NCBI GenBank assembly: GCA_021927905.1
Contig: BLLK01000022.1
Coordinates: 1,984,001 to 2,048,000 of the forward strand
Length of the DNA: 64,000 nucleotides
Source of the DNA: Chaetoceros tenuissimus
Lineage: Eukaryota > Bacillariophyta > Thalassiosirophyceae > Chaetocerotales > Chaetocerotaceae
Direction of reading: 5' to 3'
Each line of letters opens with the position of its first letter. Positions within the stretch are counted from its first letter, which is position 1. This document shows positions 9,164 to 19,968 of the stretch, piece by piece. Under the pieces are notes generated by a model. That model did not search any database, was not told where the DNA came from, and saw only the letters and a program-made list of their open reading frames with translations. The position numbers were made by a program, and so were the translations under genes.

Positions 9164-10694
9164 CTAAATTTCCATTTCAAGTCTTGAGCTAAAGCGAGAC
9201 TTTGCTTTATTCTCGTTTGTTCTATTCTTGTCATGTTGTTGACCAAGATGTCCAACATATTTTCCCATGTCAATCATATCAATCCATCGACCTTGACACC
9301 CAGTATCATTCATAGTTTCGTATGAGTTTTGAGAGGGATTACGTGATATAGATAAGACTTTGCTCTGGGTCCTTTTACTGGATGCGAGTGATGGTGGAGG
9401 GGATATCTCTGAAAGAAACTTGTTTGAAATATTTGACTCTTTGTCAGTATGATTCTTTGATGGATAATGACCTGATTTCCTACTGTATGGTGCACTTTGT
9501 CCATCATTGATTATTGATTCGACATCTGTCATTGTGCAATGAATATCATCCATGATCATATCAATATTATCTTTGTATTTCTGTTTTGTCCATGAAGTTA
9601 AGAATTGAAAGTGGTGAGATATCATAAAAAGCAATATATTATAGATTGCCAAACTCATAACTTACTCTCTCGCTTCGATACGTTTCGTTGACATTAGAAG
9701 CATTATACTGTTCTACTACTTCTTCGTAATTTCTTTGTCCAAACGAAGCATTTTGAAATAATTGTTCATCATGTGCACACGACTCGGTAGGAGTCTCAGC
9801 ACAACCTTTTGCAAGGGAAAGTAAGGACTCATCTGAACTCATTTCTTCCAAGTCGAGATTGAGTCTTGAGGATGGCCTTATATATTGGACGGGACTTCTA
9901 TATTGTTGGTTAGGATTGTTGGCTATTATATTGGTTGGGGTCTTGTTCCCAACTTGTATCATTTGATGTTGAATTGGATTGGTATTAAACTCGTCTTTGT
10001 TTTCAGTCCGTCTTATTTCTGCATTTTCAACATCAGATACATTATCTAAATCATCCTCATATCTTTTGCGTAAGCTTCGGTCCACCAAAAATATAAGCAT
10101 CAATGCAACTGTACATCCTCCAGCTATGAGAGACACAATCAAAACAGGGAATTCCCGTTGAGTCTGTTGCACTTGAAATGTATCGCCGACAAGGATTGCT
10201 CTTTGTGCACTAATGCTATCTGTTATACTTCTATAATTGCTTTCAAAACATTTTGAGATTGCCTCTCTATCGCTTTTTTCGTTGATGATGCGATTTGCAT
10301 CGGTGGATGTATGCAGAGTAATGTCTAGGATTAAAAAGTCTCGATTGATGGAAAGAGATTGATCATTGACTTGTACATCATGCACTTTCATTACATCAGT
10401 GACTAAATCGCAACTTTCATTTAGCAGTTGTAAAGAGGTGGATACAAGTGCATCTACTTCACTGTTTAACATGAGTTCCTCTGCTTGAAATTCAAGAATG
10501 AAATCATAGTCTATCAACGTTTCCGTGGATGGAGAAGATGTAATAACTCCCTCAGTTACATCATTCATGTTTGTATATATGTACGTTGTGTTCTTTGAAG
10601 TTGTATATGGAACTGAGAAATACGGATCAGTCTCAACTGAAGATGCTAAAGATGATCTTGACTGAATGTTCAATGTACAACATGAAGAACACAT
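9164..10694 (-). CDS. Single-pass membrane protein, two exons (unknown function)
   Basis: The gene model is complement(join(9164..9580, 9666..10694)), with an 85-nt GTAAGT...AG intron in phase 0. It joins two frames that otherwise overlap and gives 481 residues. The N-terminal half, about 175 residues, is Ser/Thr/Asp-rich with few cysteines. One clear transmembrane helix follows at about residues 180-203 and ends at a basic stop-transfer sequence (Arg-Ser-Leu-Arg-Lys-Arg). The cytoplasmic half is polar, with acidic clusters and Ser/Pro stretches. No signal peptide is seen at the present start. An in-frame stop lies eight codons upstream with no usable splice acceptor between, so ATG 10694 is likely real. 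This layout (ectodomain, one helix, Ser-rich tail) resembles the proteins at 13275 and 28396. Function unknown. Confidence 0.75.
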
Positions 10695-11211
10695 ATGATG
10701 TTCGTTTTTGTTTGTTTGCAGATGAATTCAGCGATGCCTCGCCATTTGCAGACTTTTTTATTCATAAGTTAGCCAAATTATTCTTTTTTGGGAATCAAAT
10801 CATTTAGTCTTTCAAAGATATGTGCACTGTGCAGTCGTATCTAAAGTGAAAGTATGAATATTGTGATTGCAACTTATGCAGCCGCTGGAAGATCATCACA
10901 ACTATCAAATAGATTTGAGTTCATGCTGTAAAGCTTGAATATTGAATTTAGATTGTCTAGGGGTAGTGAAACTCGAATTTCCAACTACAGTTGAACTTTT
11001 TTAAACTAGACTGGGAATGACTTTTCTTTGTGTAGCTATAGAGAATAGCTGAATTAGACGAGGAAGCGTCAATTTTTAATTTTAAAAAGATTTGATTGAA
11101 TGTGAAGGTACTGCCTTGTACATGCCTCTCTACTAATTATTGGTAGATATTGCTGCAGAATAGCACTCTGTATTCTTCGCAAAGAGAGAAGGAGGGACAA
11201 GTGATTGAAGG
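10695..11211. other. Intergenic (divergent promoter region)
   Basis: 517 bp between the divergent membrane-protein and LRR genes. I see no gene or distinctive element. Confidence 0.4.
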
Positions 11212-12048
11212 ATGAGGGTCGCTACAGTCGATGGTCTAGTGACTCTCTTCTATGACGGATCGGAGAGACTCCGCAATGAAGAACTACATGAGGAGTGGAT
11301 CATTGCGTACAATGATTATGATCAGAACGATGAGAATTGGGAAGACTGGCCTCTATCAGATGAATGTAAAGATTATTGGCGACAACGACAATCATGGCAG
11401 CAGATAATAGTTGAAGATGGTACCACTACAATTGAACGGGAGACTTTCTACAGATGTTACAACATCAAAAGAGTTGTATTTGCCGATACCGTCATTCGAA
11501 TTGAAGATGGGGCATTTTCATTATGCCGCAGTCTCAACTCTATCGAGCTGCCAATCAATTTGGAATTTATTGAGCAATATGCATTCTGCCATTGTGATCT
11601 AGTTAGTGTCTTCGTTCCGCCAAGATGCCGTGAGATTGGCAATGCTGCATTTCATTCAAACCAGAATTTAACCATCTTTAATATACCTCCACAAACAGAG
11701 ATTGGGTACCGTCCTGTGATTCATACAAAGCTTTTCCGTGAATCTTCTTTCTATAAACAGGCAATCGATAATGATGATGACATATATGATAATGATTTGG
11801 ACGTCAATATACTCAATTGGATAAAAAACGTCAACAACGACGAGAAATACACTCTACATAGAGCTTGCTCTTCGTTTCAACCTCTTGATGAAATCATTCA
11901 TAACATTATCGAAACCAGAGGTATTGGAGCATTTGCAAAGAAGAATGAGATGGGCATCACGCCATCGCAGTATTTACAAGAGAATCCTTATACAGATGTC
12001 AAGGAGATGGATGTCATTCGAGGTTATGTGATGAAGATGATGGGGTAA
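11212..12048 (+). CDS. BspA-type leucine-rich repeat protein
   Basis: This 278-residue protein starts at ATG 11212. The N-terminal segment contains Asp-Gly-Leu-Val-Thr-Leu-Phe-Tyr-Asp-Gly and a Trp-rich stretch. About four BspA/Treponema-type LRR units (LRR_5) follow at about residues 65-165, each with the pattern Ile-x-x-x-Ala/Thr-Phe-x-x-Cys/Asn-x-x-Leu (for example Gly-Ala-Phe-Ser-Leu-Cys and Tyr-Ala-Phe-Cys-His-Cys). A C-terminal alpha-helical domain begins with Asn-Ile-Leu-Asn-Trp-Ile. From family knowledge these are solenoid interaction proteins, and Chaetoceros genomes carry many of them. No signal peptide is visible. A broken copy of its N-terminus lies just downstream at 12286. Confidence 0.82.
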   Translation: MRVATVDGLVTLFYDGSERLRNEELHEEWIIAYNDYDQNDENWEDWPLSDECKDYWRQRQSWQQIIVEDGTTTIERETFYRCYNIKRVVFADTVIRIEDGAFSLCRSLNSIELPINLEFIEQYAFCHCDLVSVFVPPRCREIGNAAFHSNQNLTIFNIPPQTEIGYRPVIHTKLFRESSFYKQAIDNDDDIYDNDLDVNILNWIKNVNNDEKYTLHRACSSFQPLDEIIHNIIETRGIGAFAKKNEMGITPSQYLQENPYTDVKEMDVIRGYVMKMMG

Positions 12049-12285
12049 ATATGAAATACTGAAAAATGTGGTATTTTGGCAAGGCAACATGAGACTCACG
12101 CGAAGTGACCTCTTTGCAATACTCATCTAAAATATAGTGATTGTTTTTGCTTCCATTCAAATGATCGATGATATGTAAAATCTTTCCAAAGCCTTTTCAT
12201 TACTTTTGATGATATTTTTCCTCGTACATTTCTCATAGAGGTTTTGAGAGCTCTTACCAAACAAGGAAGCTGGGAAGTCGCGAGT

Positions 12286-12363
12286 ATGAGGGTGGTAACT
12301 AAAGTCGATGGCTTCATGACTCTCTCTTCCAGTGGATCCGAAGAAATTTGGGATGTTTCATAG
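12286..12363 (+). pseudogene. Truncated copy of the LRR gene 5' end
   Basis: A 26-codon frame begins Met-Arg-Val-Val-Thr and continues Val-Asp-Gly-Phe-Met-Thr-Leu, matching the first 20 or so residues of the intact LRR gene at 11212. It then stops. The upstream sequence also resembles the flank of the intact gene (a gaagtcgcgag-type lead-in). It is a relic of a local duplication. Confidence 0.6.
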
Positions 12364-12550
12364 AGAAGGTTGGGAGAACGCTTATCTCTTAGATATATCA
12401 TATGGATTAGATTATCATGTATGATACAAATTCCCTTTACTCAGCCAACAGGTAACTTTTATACTCACTAGTCCCCCACACATCAATTGAATTAAGTCAG
12501 AGGCACATGTTAAGGTTGAAGAAGAGATGAAGATCATCCGCATAGGTTAG

Positions 12551-12762
12551 TCCCCGAATAACCCAGAGCTTGCTTATCTATATTACGATAAGTACAACGA
12601 AGCTCCGTTCCATTCTATTGTAAGTACTACCATACCTTATTCATCTTGTGATCGTATATTCTACAGTTTCCATCTCATGAAAAGCTGCTGAATCTATTAG
12701 TTTCATCGAGATACTCTGTCCCAATGCATTTGGAATACTTATTTCAATTGGCACGAAACTGA
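12551..12762 (+). pseudogene. Possible exon pair of an unrecognised decayed gene
   Basis: A 69-nt open segment after an AG acceptor encodes an Asn-Pro-Glu-Leu-Ala-Tyr stretch. It ends at a GTAAGT donor at 12620. After 47 nt (CTACAG at 12661-12666) the frame continues for 31 codons to a TGA at 12760. The product is not recognised. Because the intron would be unusually short and no start was found, it is more likely a remnant than a gene. The rest of 12364-13274 shows nothing else supportable. Confidence 0.25.
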
Positions 12763-13274
12763 TGACTTGGTATCTGACAGACTTCATGAGGTATTTCCAA
12801 GTCTTCTCGGTGCAAGTGGAAATTGCTCGTGGAATAATCTGTTTCTTTATCTCAAGACTCGTTACTTGACGAGTTTGGGACGGATGTTATATTTACAGAC
12901 TCGTTCCTTTCTTATAAAAAAGTAATTTTGTTCCTTACGAATGCCTCAAAGATAAAATCAAAACTACAGTGACCATGCACAACTTTTCATGCATGTTACA
13001 ACAGGATATACTAACCATATCAATAGACCCTTGTTTTCAAGCATGTTGTAGTTGGGATCGCAATAGCTTTAAGAGACTTAATAATAGAGAAATCATCCAC
13101 AGGAATGACAATATTTCTTCTACATATTCAAATACAAGAAAGTCATTCTATCCATGATTTTAGTAACTTCTTACAAAATCATCTTATAATAATTCATTAG
13201 AAGACCATGTTCATGATTCACATATACATCATAGCACTCAACGTACTAGAAAAGATTCCCTTGTATTTTTCTTT

Positions 13275-15542
13275 TTAATGACTCATTGGACGGAGAAGAG
13301 TGATCTTTCTCTCAACCTGCTGAGATTTACTTGCCATCAGTCTCGTCAAAGTTGGTGCAGTCATTTGTCTAGTGTCTACGCTGTCAAGCCCGACAATAAT
13401 ATCACCAGGTGCAATAGAACCTAGTAATTGTGACGTTGGTTTTATTGCATGTACCATTGGACCCTCTGGTGTAGTATCGATGATAATACCCAGCGGACCT
13501 TGAGGAGCTTCGACAACGTAGCTCTTGTATACTAGACGTCCACTTTTATCAGGGAACGATTGAGAAACTCCTGTTTCTTGTGGAACAAATGAAAACGACT
13601 GGTTCTGCTTTTTTGCCTCGAGGATTGCTTCTGGGGATACGTTAATTCCAAGTGAAACGGAGCTTGTAGAAGAACCTGTCGGAGTGCCATTCTCTGACGA
13701 ACTTATATCAAACGACTGTAATGAATACTGGAGACTAGAGAGTTGAGACTTGGTAGAGTACACATTTGGAATGATGTATGGATTGCCTTTCTCCAAATCT
13801 TTCTGGATATTCTCGGCAGTATTAGTTCTCCAATCCCATTGAGTAACCTTCACGTCCTCACAAGGACTACTAAGATCAACCTCACTGAACTCGGAATCAT
13901 CTTCTGATGGTGTAAATTGACTTCTAATCTCTTGAATTCGTAGTGCATTTCTCTTTCTTCTAACCAAAAGTAATGCAGTTGCTAGAACCATACCTCCAAC
14001 ACCACATGCAATGGAAATGTACACGACAAGATTTGTGCTACCATTTGCAGTCTTGTCCTCCCCGTATCCATTACCTTCACCTTGGATTTGATTGTAGACA
14101 CTGAATGCATCATCAAGCTCTGACTCAAATTCCACAAAATTTTGCTGAAATCCAGGAGAAATAGTTTTTGCAAATGAAAAATCTTCTGGTAGACTACCAT
14201 AACTAACGTCGGCTGTTACAAGCAATTCCACCAAAAGACCTTCGTTATTTGATTGCAAAGATCTCTTTCTCTCTTCTTTAGGTACATCTTGAATTTGAAT
14301 GAAACCATTGGACGATCCTTTACTCCTCAATTGACGCACGACCTCTACATTAGTCACATTGACAGCTACGTTTTCATTATTCACCTTGATATGATTTACA
14401 ATGAATTTCATAGCTGTATTTTCAAATGTTTCCTTCTCATTATCATCCATTGCTGATTTAAATGAATCTAGTTCAAGAATAACCTTTGAACTCATTGACT
14501 CGACATTGGTCACTGTTGGTGATTGTGATGGTGTATCAGAAGGAAGGCTTGTGGGAGATACTGATACAGTCGGAGAAGAGGATGGTGACTTGGTTGGAGC
14601 GGCCGATGGAAAATCAGTTGGACTAAAAGAAGGTGTGGAAGATGGAGATTTCGTCGGTGAGACAGATGGACTGCTCGATGGCTTGTCAGAAGGTTTTGAT
14701 GTCGGACTGGAGGAAGGTGATTGAGAAGTGGTTGGACTGCTCGAAGGTTTGTGAGTTGGACTCGTTGAAGGAAGCATAGTTGGACTAGTTGACGGAAGAG
14801 CAGTTGGACTAAAAGAAGGTGTGAAAGATGGAGATTTCGTCGGCGAGTTTGACGGACTGCTTGATGGCTTGTCAGAAGGTTTCAAAGTGGGACTGGATGA
14901 AGGTGCCTGAGAAGTGGTTGGACTGCTCGAAGGTTTAAAAGTTAGACTCAATGAAGGAAACATAGTTGGTGAAAAAGTTGGAGTCAAAGATGGCGAGTGT
15001 GACGGACTCGTTGTTGGAACATTGGTTGGTTTCACTGAACTTGTAGGTTGATGAGATGGAGATGATGACGGTTTTGCCGATGGTTTTATTGATGGTGAAT
15101 AGGATGGCTTTGCCGTAGGTGAAGATGAAGGTGTCACCGTTGGAAGTAAGGATGGGCTTGAAGTTGGATGTGCACTTTTTGTCTCAGTTGGCTTACTACT
15201 ATGAGTAACTGAAGGAGAAGATGTGGGTTTCATCGAAGGAGATGATGAAACAGTTGGCCTAGCAGTTGCATTCTTTGGCTTTTTTGTAGGCGACATTGTT
15301 GCTGGTGCCTTTGTCGGAGAAGAAGTGATTGGTGCTTTAGTCGGAGATAAAGTTGTTGGAGCAAAGGAAGGAGATTCAGTCAATTTCTTCATTTCTGGTT
15401 CATCTTCTACAAATACTGTTTGCCAATCAAAATAGATGGGTGGAACATCTGGCATATTACTTGCTTCCTCGGCATAAACACAACTCATGGAAGATGCTAA
15501 CAGAGCCCCTAGAGCAACAAGACTCTTTTTTTGATATCTCAT
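13275..15542 (-). CDS. Type I membrane protein with Pro-Thr-Ser ectodomain and cytoplasmic PDZ domain
   Basis: This 755-residue protein starts at ATG 15542 with a signal peptide (about residues 1-24, cut near Val-Tyr-Ala). About 270 residues of Pro-Ser/Thr repeats follow (Ser-Pro-Thr/Ser-x-x-Pro units), with an obvious internal duplication around Lys-Pro-Ser-Asp-Lys-Pro. A globular extracellular domain of roughly 160 residues comes next, then a single transmembrane helix near residues 510-530 (Val-Tyr-Ile-Ser-Ile-Ala-Cys-Gly-Val-Gly-Gly) with an Arg-Arg-Lys-Arg stop-transfer. The cytoplasmic part is Ser/acid-rich and ends in a PDZ domain: Gly-Pro-Leu-Gly-Ile-Ile-Ile as the carboxylate-binding loop, then Gly-Asp-Ile-Ile-Val-Gly-Leu and Lys-Ile-Thr-Leu-Leu-Arg. 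The Pro-Thr-Ser ectodomain suggests a wall- or frustule-facing stalk. A signalling or tethering role is inference. Confidence 0.85.
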   Translation of the reverse strand: MRYQKKSLVALGALLASSMSCVYAEEASNMPDVPPIYFDWQTVFVEDEPEMKKLTESPSFAPTTLSPTKAPITSSPTKAPATMSPTKKPKNATARPTVSSSPSMKPTSSPSVTHSSKPTETKSAHPTSSPSLLPTVTPSSSPTAKPSYSPSIKPSAKPSSSPSHQPTSSVKPTNVPTTSPSHSPSLTPTFSPTMFPSLSLTFKPSSSPTTSQAPSSSPTLKPSDKPSSSPSNSPTKSPSFTPSFSPTALPSTSPTMLPSTSPTHKPSSSPTTSQSPSSSPTSKPSDKPSSSPSVSPTKSPSSTPSFSPTDFPSAAPTKSPSSSPTVSVSPTSLPSDTPSQSPTVTNVESMSSKVILELDSFKSAMDDNEKETFENTAMKFIVNHIKVNNENVAVNVTNVEVVRQLRSKGSSNGFIQIQDVPKEERKRSLQSNNEGLLVELLVTADVSYGSLPEDFSFAKTISPGFQQNFVEFESELDDAFSVYNQIQGEGNGYGEDKTANGSTNLVVYISIACGVGGMVLATALLLVRRKRNALRIQEIRSQFTPSEDDSEFSEVDLSSPCEDVKVTQWDWRTNTAENIQKDLEKGNPYIIPNVYSTKSQLSSLQYSLQSFDISSSENGTPTGSSTSSVSLGINVSPEAILEAKKQNQSFSFVPQETGVSQSFPDKSGRLVYKSYVVEAPQGPLGIIIDTTPEGPMVHAIKPTSQLLGSIAPGDIIVGLDSVDTRQMTAPTLTRLMASKSQQVERKITLLRPMSH

Positions 15543-16111
15543 ATCTTGTGATTTGTGTTATGGTTGTGTGTTTATATAACTTGGCTTTCAAATGGACTTG
15601 GAACTGCAATACCAAAAGTTTCACTATATCAGTATTTCCAATCCAATATGTACTCAATCGTCGTCGTCTGCTACTATACGTTTCGTATTTAAAATCAGTG
15701 ATAGCTATAGCACTCCGAATATATAAAATGGAGTTTCACAATAAAGGTTATACACATGTGTATTGCTCTCTCTCTTTGAATGCACATCTTTCTTCGGCGA
15801 TGATGAAATTCATTTTTTGGAAATGGGATTGTCTGTACCTGGTGTCAATTTCATGTCAAACTGTTCTCACGACTAAATTTCTTTCTATGTTTCCACTCTC
15901 CTTTTCCTTCTCTTTTCTCACATGACATCATCTATCACATCTCCGTTCAAAAAATTCCACTTCACACTTCACCTGCCACTCATCTTCATCTCTATTTCAA
16001 TATTACATGTTATTGTGTATTGAATTAGGCACATCACCTACCAACCACTTAATAAAGCATACAGTCCAATCAGCTCTCAAGAGAAAGACATTGCAAGTAA
16101 GAGAAATAAAT
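15543..16111. other. Intergenic (divergent promoter region)
   Basis: Spacer between the PDZ-protein gene and the methyltransferase gene. A long frame across the 15.4-15.9 kb strand opposite the PDZ gene continues into it, but it has no gene-like features. An in-frame ATG at 16007 could be an alternative start for the following gene. Confidence 0.4.
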
Positions 16112-17181
16112 ATGCCAAGAGCTTTATCAAAGGGGATAGATTGGATCCAATATCGTCTGGATTTTCGACATTGGAAACATAATTCACAATTCTCAGGTGA
16201 AAAGGTGTGTCTTCCTAATACATCACATTTCATTTTCACTGTATATTGATATATTCTAATTCTCCTCTATCATGTTCATGTAGGGAGTGGGAAGAGTGGC
16301 TTTCATTGCATGTGTCCTCAGTTCGGCACTTACATTCAATCTCATCGTCTTGCTTGTTACATCTATGGATCGAATAGGTATTACAAATATTGGGATATTC
16401 AAGCCTGAATTCAATACATTTTGTTCGCAAGAAAGGGTCGTCCTCATTGTACAAATCATATTGTTTGCTACGACATTATGCATATTTCATCTTTTGGAAT
16501 TCTTCGTGACGGCTTTGTACAATCCTACTGTGGTGACTGCTACTTCGTTTGTGGTAAATCATAGTCGATCATATACCATTGCAATGTTGGTAAGTAATGA
16601 AAATTCTTTTCTCGACAACTTGACTCAAAGAATATAAAGTCTGATTTCAATTGAAATATAGGTATCGTTGATTGAATACATTATTCGCTTCATCTTTTTT
16701 CCAAGCATAAATAGCAAAATGATGTCCATCATTGGGATTTTCTTGGTGATGCTTGGACAATCCATCAGGTCTCTTGCAATGATTACATGCGGTGAAAGTT
16801 TCAATCACATTATACAATTGTCAAAAAAACAAAATCACGCGTTGGTCAAGAGTGGAATGTAAGTTGTAAAATCTTCATCATACAAAGACACTTTTCATGC
16901 AAATCTTTTGACTCACTTTCTTTTGGAATAGATACCAATATCTACGTCATCCAAGTTACTTTGGATTTTATTATTGGTCAGTCGGAACGCAAATGATGTT
17001 GGGAAATTTCATAAGTACATTTTTATTCGCAGCAGCTTCGTGGGCATTCTTCAAACGGCGCATTCCATACGAAGAGCAGACTTTGGTCAAAATGTTTCCT
17101 ACTGAATATCCAGAATATATGAAGAGTACCATGATTGGCATTCCATTCATTCATTCCAATAGAAAGCAAAACACAGATTAA
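16112..17181 (+). CDS. ICMT: Protein-S-isoprenylcysteine O-methyltransferase (four exons)
   Basis: The model is join(16112..16204, 16284..16589, 16662..16858, 16932..17181), with introns of 79, 72 and 73 nt and frames that join without a stop, giving 281 residues. ICMT methylates the C-terminal prenylcysteine of Ras-like and other CaaX proteins at the ER membrane, using S-adenosylmethionine. Several hydrophobic helices are visible. The family C-terminal signature is clear: His-Ala-Leu-Val-Lys-Ser-Gly, then Tyr-x-x-Leu-Arg-His-Pro-Ser-Tyr-Phe-Gly-Phe, then Trp-Ser-Val-Gly-Thr-Gln, and near the end Arg-Arg-Ile-Pro-Tyr-Glu-Glu with the cofactor-binding Glu. The signature spans the exon 3/4 junction. 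An ATG at 16007 would add 35 residues; 16112 gives the usual family length of about 280-290. The first donor is GTGTGT, weaker than the other two (GTAAGT). Confidence 0.92.
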
Positions 17182-17309
17182 TGAGACCGATATTAATGAG
17201 TTTGGGAAAGGGGCACATTATGCTATTTGTAAATGTAATTACATGTTATTTTACAGCAATTGTCTTGAATGTGCAACTTTATGAATATGAATAGTTCCAT
17301 AGCTTTTGT

Positions 17310-17643
17310 TTACGAACCACCTAATAAAATTTCAAATACAATTGTCACGACATTCAATGCAATCACTGGTACTTTAAGAAATTGCACAGCTGTCAATATT
17401 CCAACTGCTTGATACTTGATGGGGTTCTCCATCGGACGTAAATTATGTATATCATCAAGTCCATATTTTGCAAGGAATCTTGGTTTATTCAGAATCATCA
17501 ATGCGTTGACACATAGTAAGCCAGCCTATAAGGAGAAATGACTAGTGAGAATCAAAAGATATTTTTCATTGTTCGAGTAGCATGGGATAGTGGAGCTTCG
17601 TTGACTAACTTACCTTGACGATGTTATACAGAGACAACCCCAT
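17310..17643 (-). CDS. YOS1: Yos1/IER3IP1-like ER-Golgi protein (two exons)
   Basis: The model is complement(join(17310..17525, 17614..17643)): a 30-nt first exon, an 88-nt GTAAGT...TAG intron, and an 81-residue product. Yos1 is a small membrane subunit of the Yip1/Yif1 complex needed for ER-to-Golgi vesicle transport. The first exon encodes Met-Gly-Leu-Ser-Leu-Tyr-Asn-Ile-Val-Lys. The second continues Ala-Gly-Leu-Leu-Cys-Val-Asn-Ala, the family hallmark of the first helix, then an Asn-Lys-Pro-Arg-Phe-Leu loop. A C-terminal helix follows (Val-Pro-Val-Ile-Ala-Leu-Asn). The length agrees with the family (about 80 residues). The tiny first exon makes the gene easy to miss. Confidence 0.9.
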
Positions 17644-18131
17644 TTTCGATATTCAATAATCTAGCTATATCTGAGATTCCAGATAAACAAACGTAGTAGC
17701 TTGGTGATGGAGGTTTTATTTATTCACGAGAACTACAGGAGATTGTAAATTCAATGCAATTCATTTCGTTTTGATACCGTAGAGGTTATGGTACTACGTA
17801 CTGTATTGCATACTGCTGTTTTAGAGTGGTGTTTAGCTTCAGATTTTAGGTTCAGAACCTACTACATCTCCATTGCTAAATTGTATACCTAGGTATTCGA
17901 GTCGTGAAAACAAGCTCACTTTTCTAAAAAACACCTCTCATCGAGCACCTCTGCCGATGTGAGTATCACAAGAACGACTTCTTCCCTTCGTTGCAAAGAG
18001 CTGGGGATATTTGTATCAAACACTCTAGCCATTACTACAAAGAACCGGACCGTGAGTATGAATAGCGTTTCCTATCAGCTCTAAAGTTTGATCTTTTACT
18101 TATCTACTGCTTCCCTACAAACTTGAAGAAG
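17644..18131. other. Intergenic divergent promoter region (YOS1 and sulfatase)
   Basis: 488 bp between divergent genes. I recognise no gene or motif. Confidence 0.4.
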
Positions 18132-19914
18132 ATGAAACAGCTACTAGTCTCTCTATCCATATTCTATTATTGTACACTTTTTGCAAGTGTACGAGCCCAG
18201 AACAAGAAGCCAAATATTATGATAATCCTTGCCGATGATGTAGGTCAAGGTGATATCCCCTTATATTTCAACTCAAGTGCTGTGCAAATGCCAAATATTG
18301 AACGATTGGCTTCACAGGGTTTAGTCTTTCACGATATGCACTCTACCCCACTATGTGCTCCATCGAGGTACATGTTACTATCAGGTAAGTCTTTTTCTTG
18401 AAAGTTGAAGCAATCTAACTTTTACGCAAAGTACTCATGACTCTTTTTAGGAAACTACCAACATCGGGGACGGAATATAAAGGGCACATGGTCCCTGACA
18501 GAGAGTAGAAACCAATTCAAAAAGAATCAAAAGAGTCTTGCACATGCTTTGAAAGATGCAGGGTATAAAACAGGAATGTTTGGAAAATATCACTTGGGAT
18601 CTAAAATACCACCTGGAGGTGTCATTGATCGGGATAAACTGCTCAGTTCAGAATTTCATGATTGGAATCTACCGTTGCTGGAACATGATATTGGTTTTGA
18701 TTTTACCTACGTTACCATGGAAGGAATACAAAGACCTCCGTATGCATTCTTTCGGAATGGATATTTGGATATTCACGGTGGTTCTGTCAAAGATTGGTCT
18801 GTCGGGGAGTTTACAATGGAAGGTGGAACTTCCAAGATCATTGTGGATGGTGAAGGATCGGAATCTTGGGATAGTACAATATACAATCAAATTGTTGTGA
18901 ACGAAACAGAAGCATTTCTCGACAATCACTTGAAATTCAATGCAAATGATCCTTTCTTCTCATACGTTGCTTTAGGAGCAATACATTTACCACATTCTCC
19001 ACCTACTCATTTTATGGATGGGAGTGCAGTTGCAGGTGAATACCCAGTGGAACAACTAGATATGCTTCATGAGATGGATTTGACAGTTGGCAAAATAATT
19101 GATATTTTAGAAACTAGAGGCTTGGCACAAGATACTATAATTATCTTTACCTCGGACAATGGAGGATTACGACCCCCAACAGGATCAGACTTGTCACATG
19201 AGCCAAACGGAAATCTACGTGGTAGGAAGGGGAGCCTCTATGAAGGAGGAACTCGTGTTCCTTTTATCTTGCGTCACGATGGATATGTACCAGCTGGTGA
19301 AAGTAGAGACAAACTGCTTTCTCTTAGCGATGTCTTTGCAACTTTATGCGAAATTGTGGGGATTGAAATCCCAAAGAAAGCAGGTATGCAATTTGACTTA
19401 GATTCCATTTTCTTTATATTGTCATTCATCGACAATTCTAACATTCTTCATAGCAAAGGACTCAGTCAGTTTTGCAAAATATCTCAAATCAGAAAGCAAC
19501 GCTGCCGGTCTTCGAAGCAGTTATGCTTCATGGAAAATTGCTGGTAAAAACTTTCACTCGGCGGCTTTGAGGAGAGGCAATTACAAGCTTATTCAAAATC
19601 ATCATGATAGTACTATTGAATTCTACGATCTGAGCAATAATTTATCAGAGAAAAACGATTTAAGCACAGACATGACGCACGAATCTTTGATATTTGAAAT
19701 GACATCTGAACTAATCGAGCTTGGACCATGTGCTGAAAACAAAGTTGGTGATTTTGATATTACTTTAGATGGAGGTGAAATAGAAACAGTGAATTGCACT
19801 TGGTTCGCGTCTCAAAGAAAAGAAAGGTGTGGAATCATCAAGAAATCAAAAACCAGAAAGCTGTGTCCAAGAGTATGCGGTAGATTTCGAAAGTTTTGTG
19901 ATACTCTCAATTGA
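18132..19914 (+). CDS. Secreted formylglycine-dependent sulfatase (three exons), copy 1
   Basis: The model is join(18132..18384, 18451..19383, 19454..19914), with introns of 66 and 70 nt, giving 548 residues. Sulfatases hydrolyse sulfate esters, for example on sulfated polysaccharides, in the secretory path or outside the cell. A signal peptide covers about residues 1-24. The metal-binding start of the fold is Ile-Ile-Leu-Ala-Asp-Asp-Val-Gly. The active-site signature Cys-Ala-Pro-Ser-Arg spans the end of exon 1; its Cys is converted to formylglycine. Later motifs are Gly-Lys-Tyr-His-Leu-Gly and Thr-Ser-Asp-Asn-Gly-Gly. After the catalytic domain a short Cys-rich tail follows (Cys-Thr-Trp, then Cys-Pro-x-Val-Cys-Gly-Arg-Phe-Arg), also present in the second sulfatase at 62206. 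The initiator is ATG 18132; the frame upstream has only a TTG. Confidence 0.93.
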
Positions 19915-19968
19915 CTTCTTGTTATTTTATAAAACTTTTATCCCATGGTTTAGCATTTACTTGCATGT

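Noticed and set aside
14401-15435. Gly/Val/Asp-rich frames on the plus strand opposite the PDZ-protein gene
   Set aside because: They are the antisense reading of the Pro-Thr-Ser repeats and have no start context or domain.
16197-16283. CAG|GTGAAA at 16197 as the first ICMT donor
   Set aside because: It looks better as a consensus but shifts the frame of exon 2; the GTGTGT donor at 16205 keeps it.
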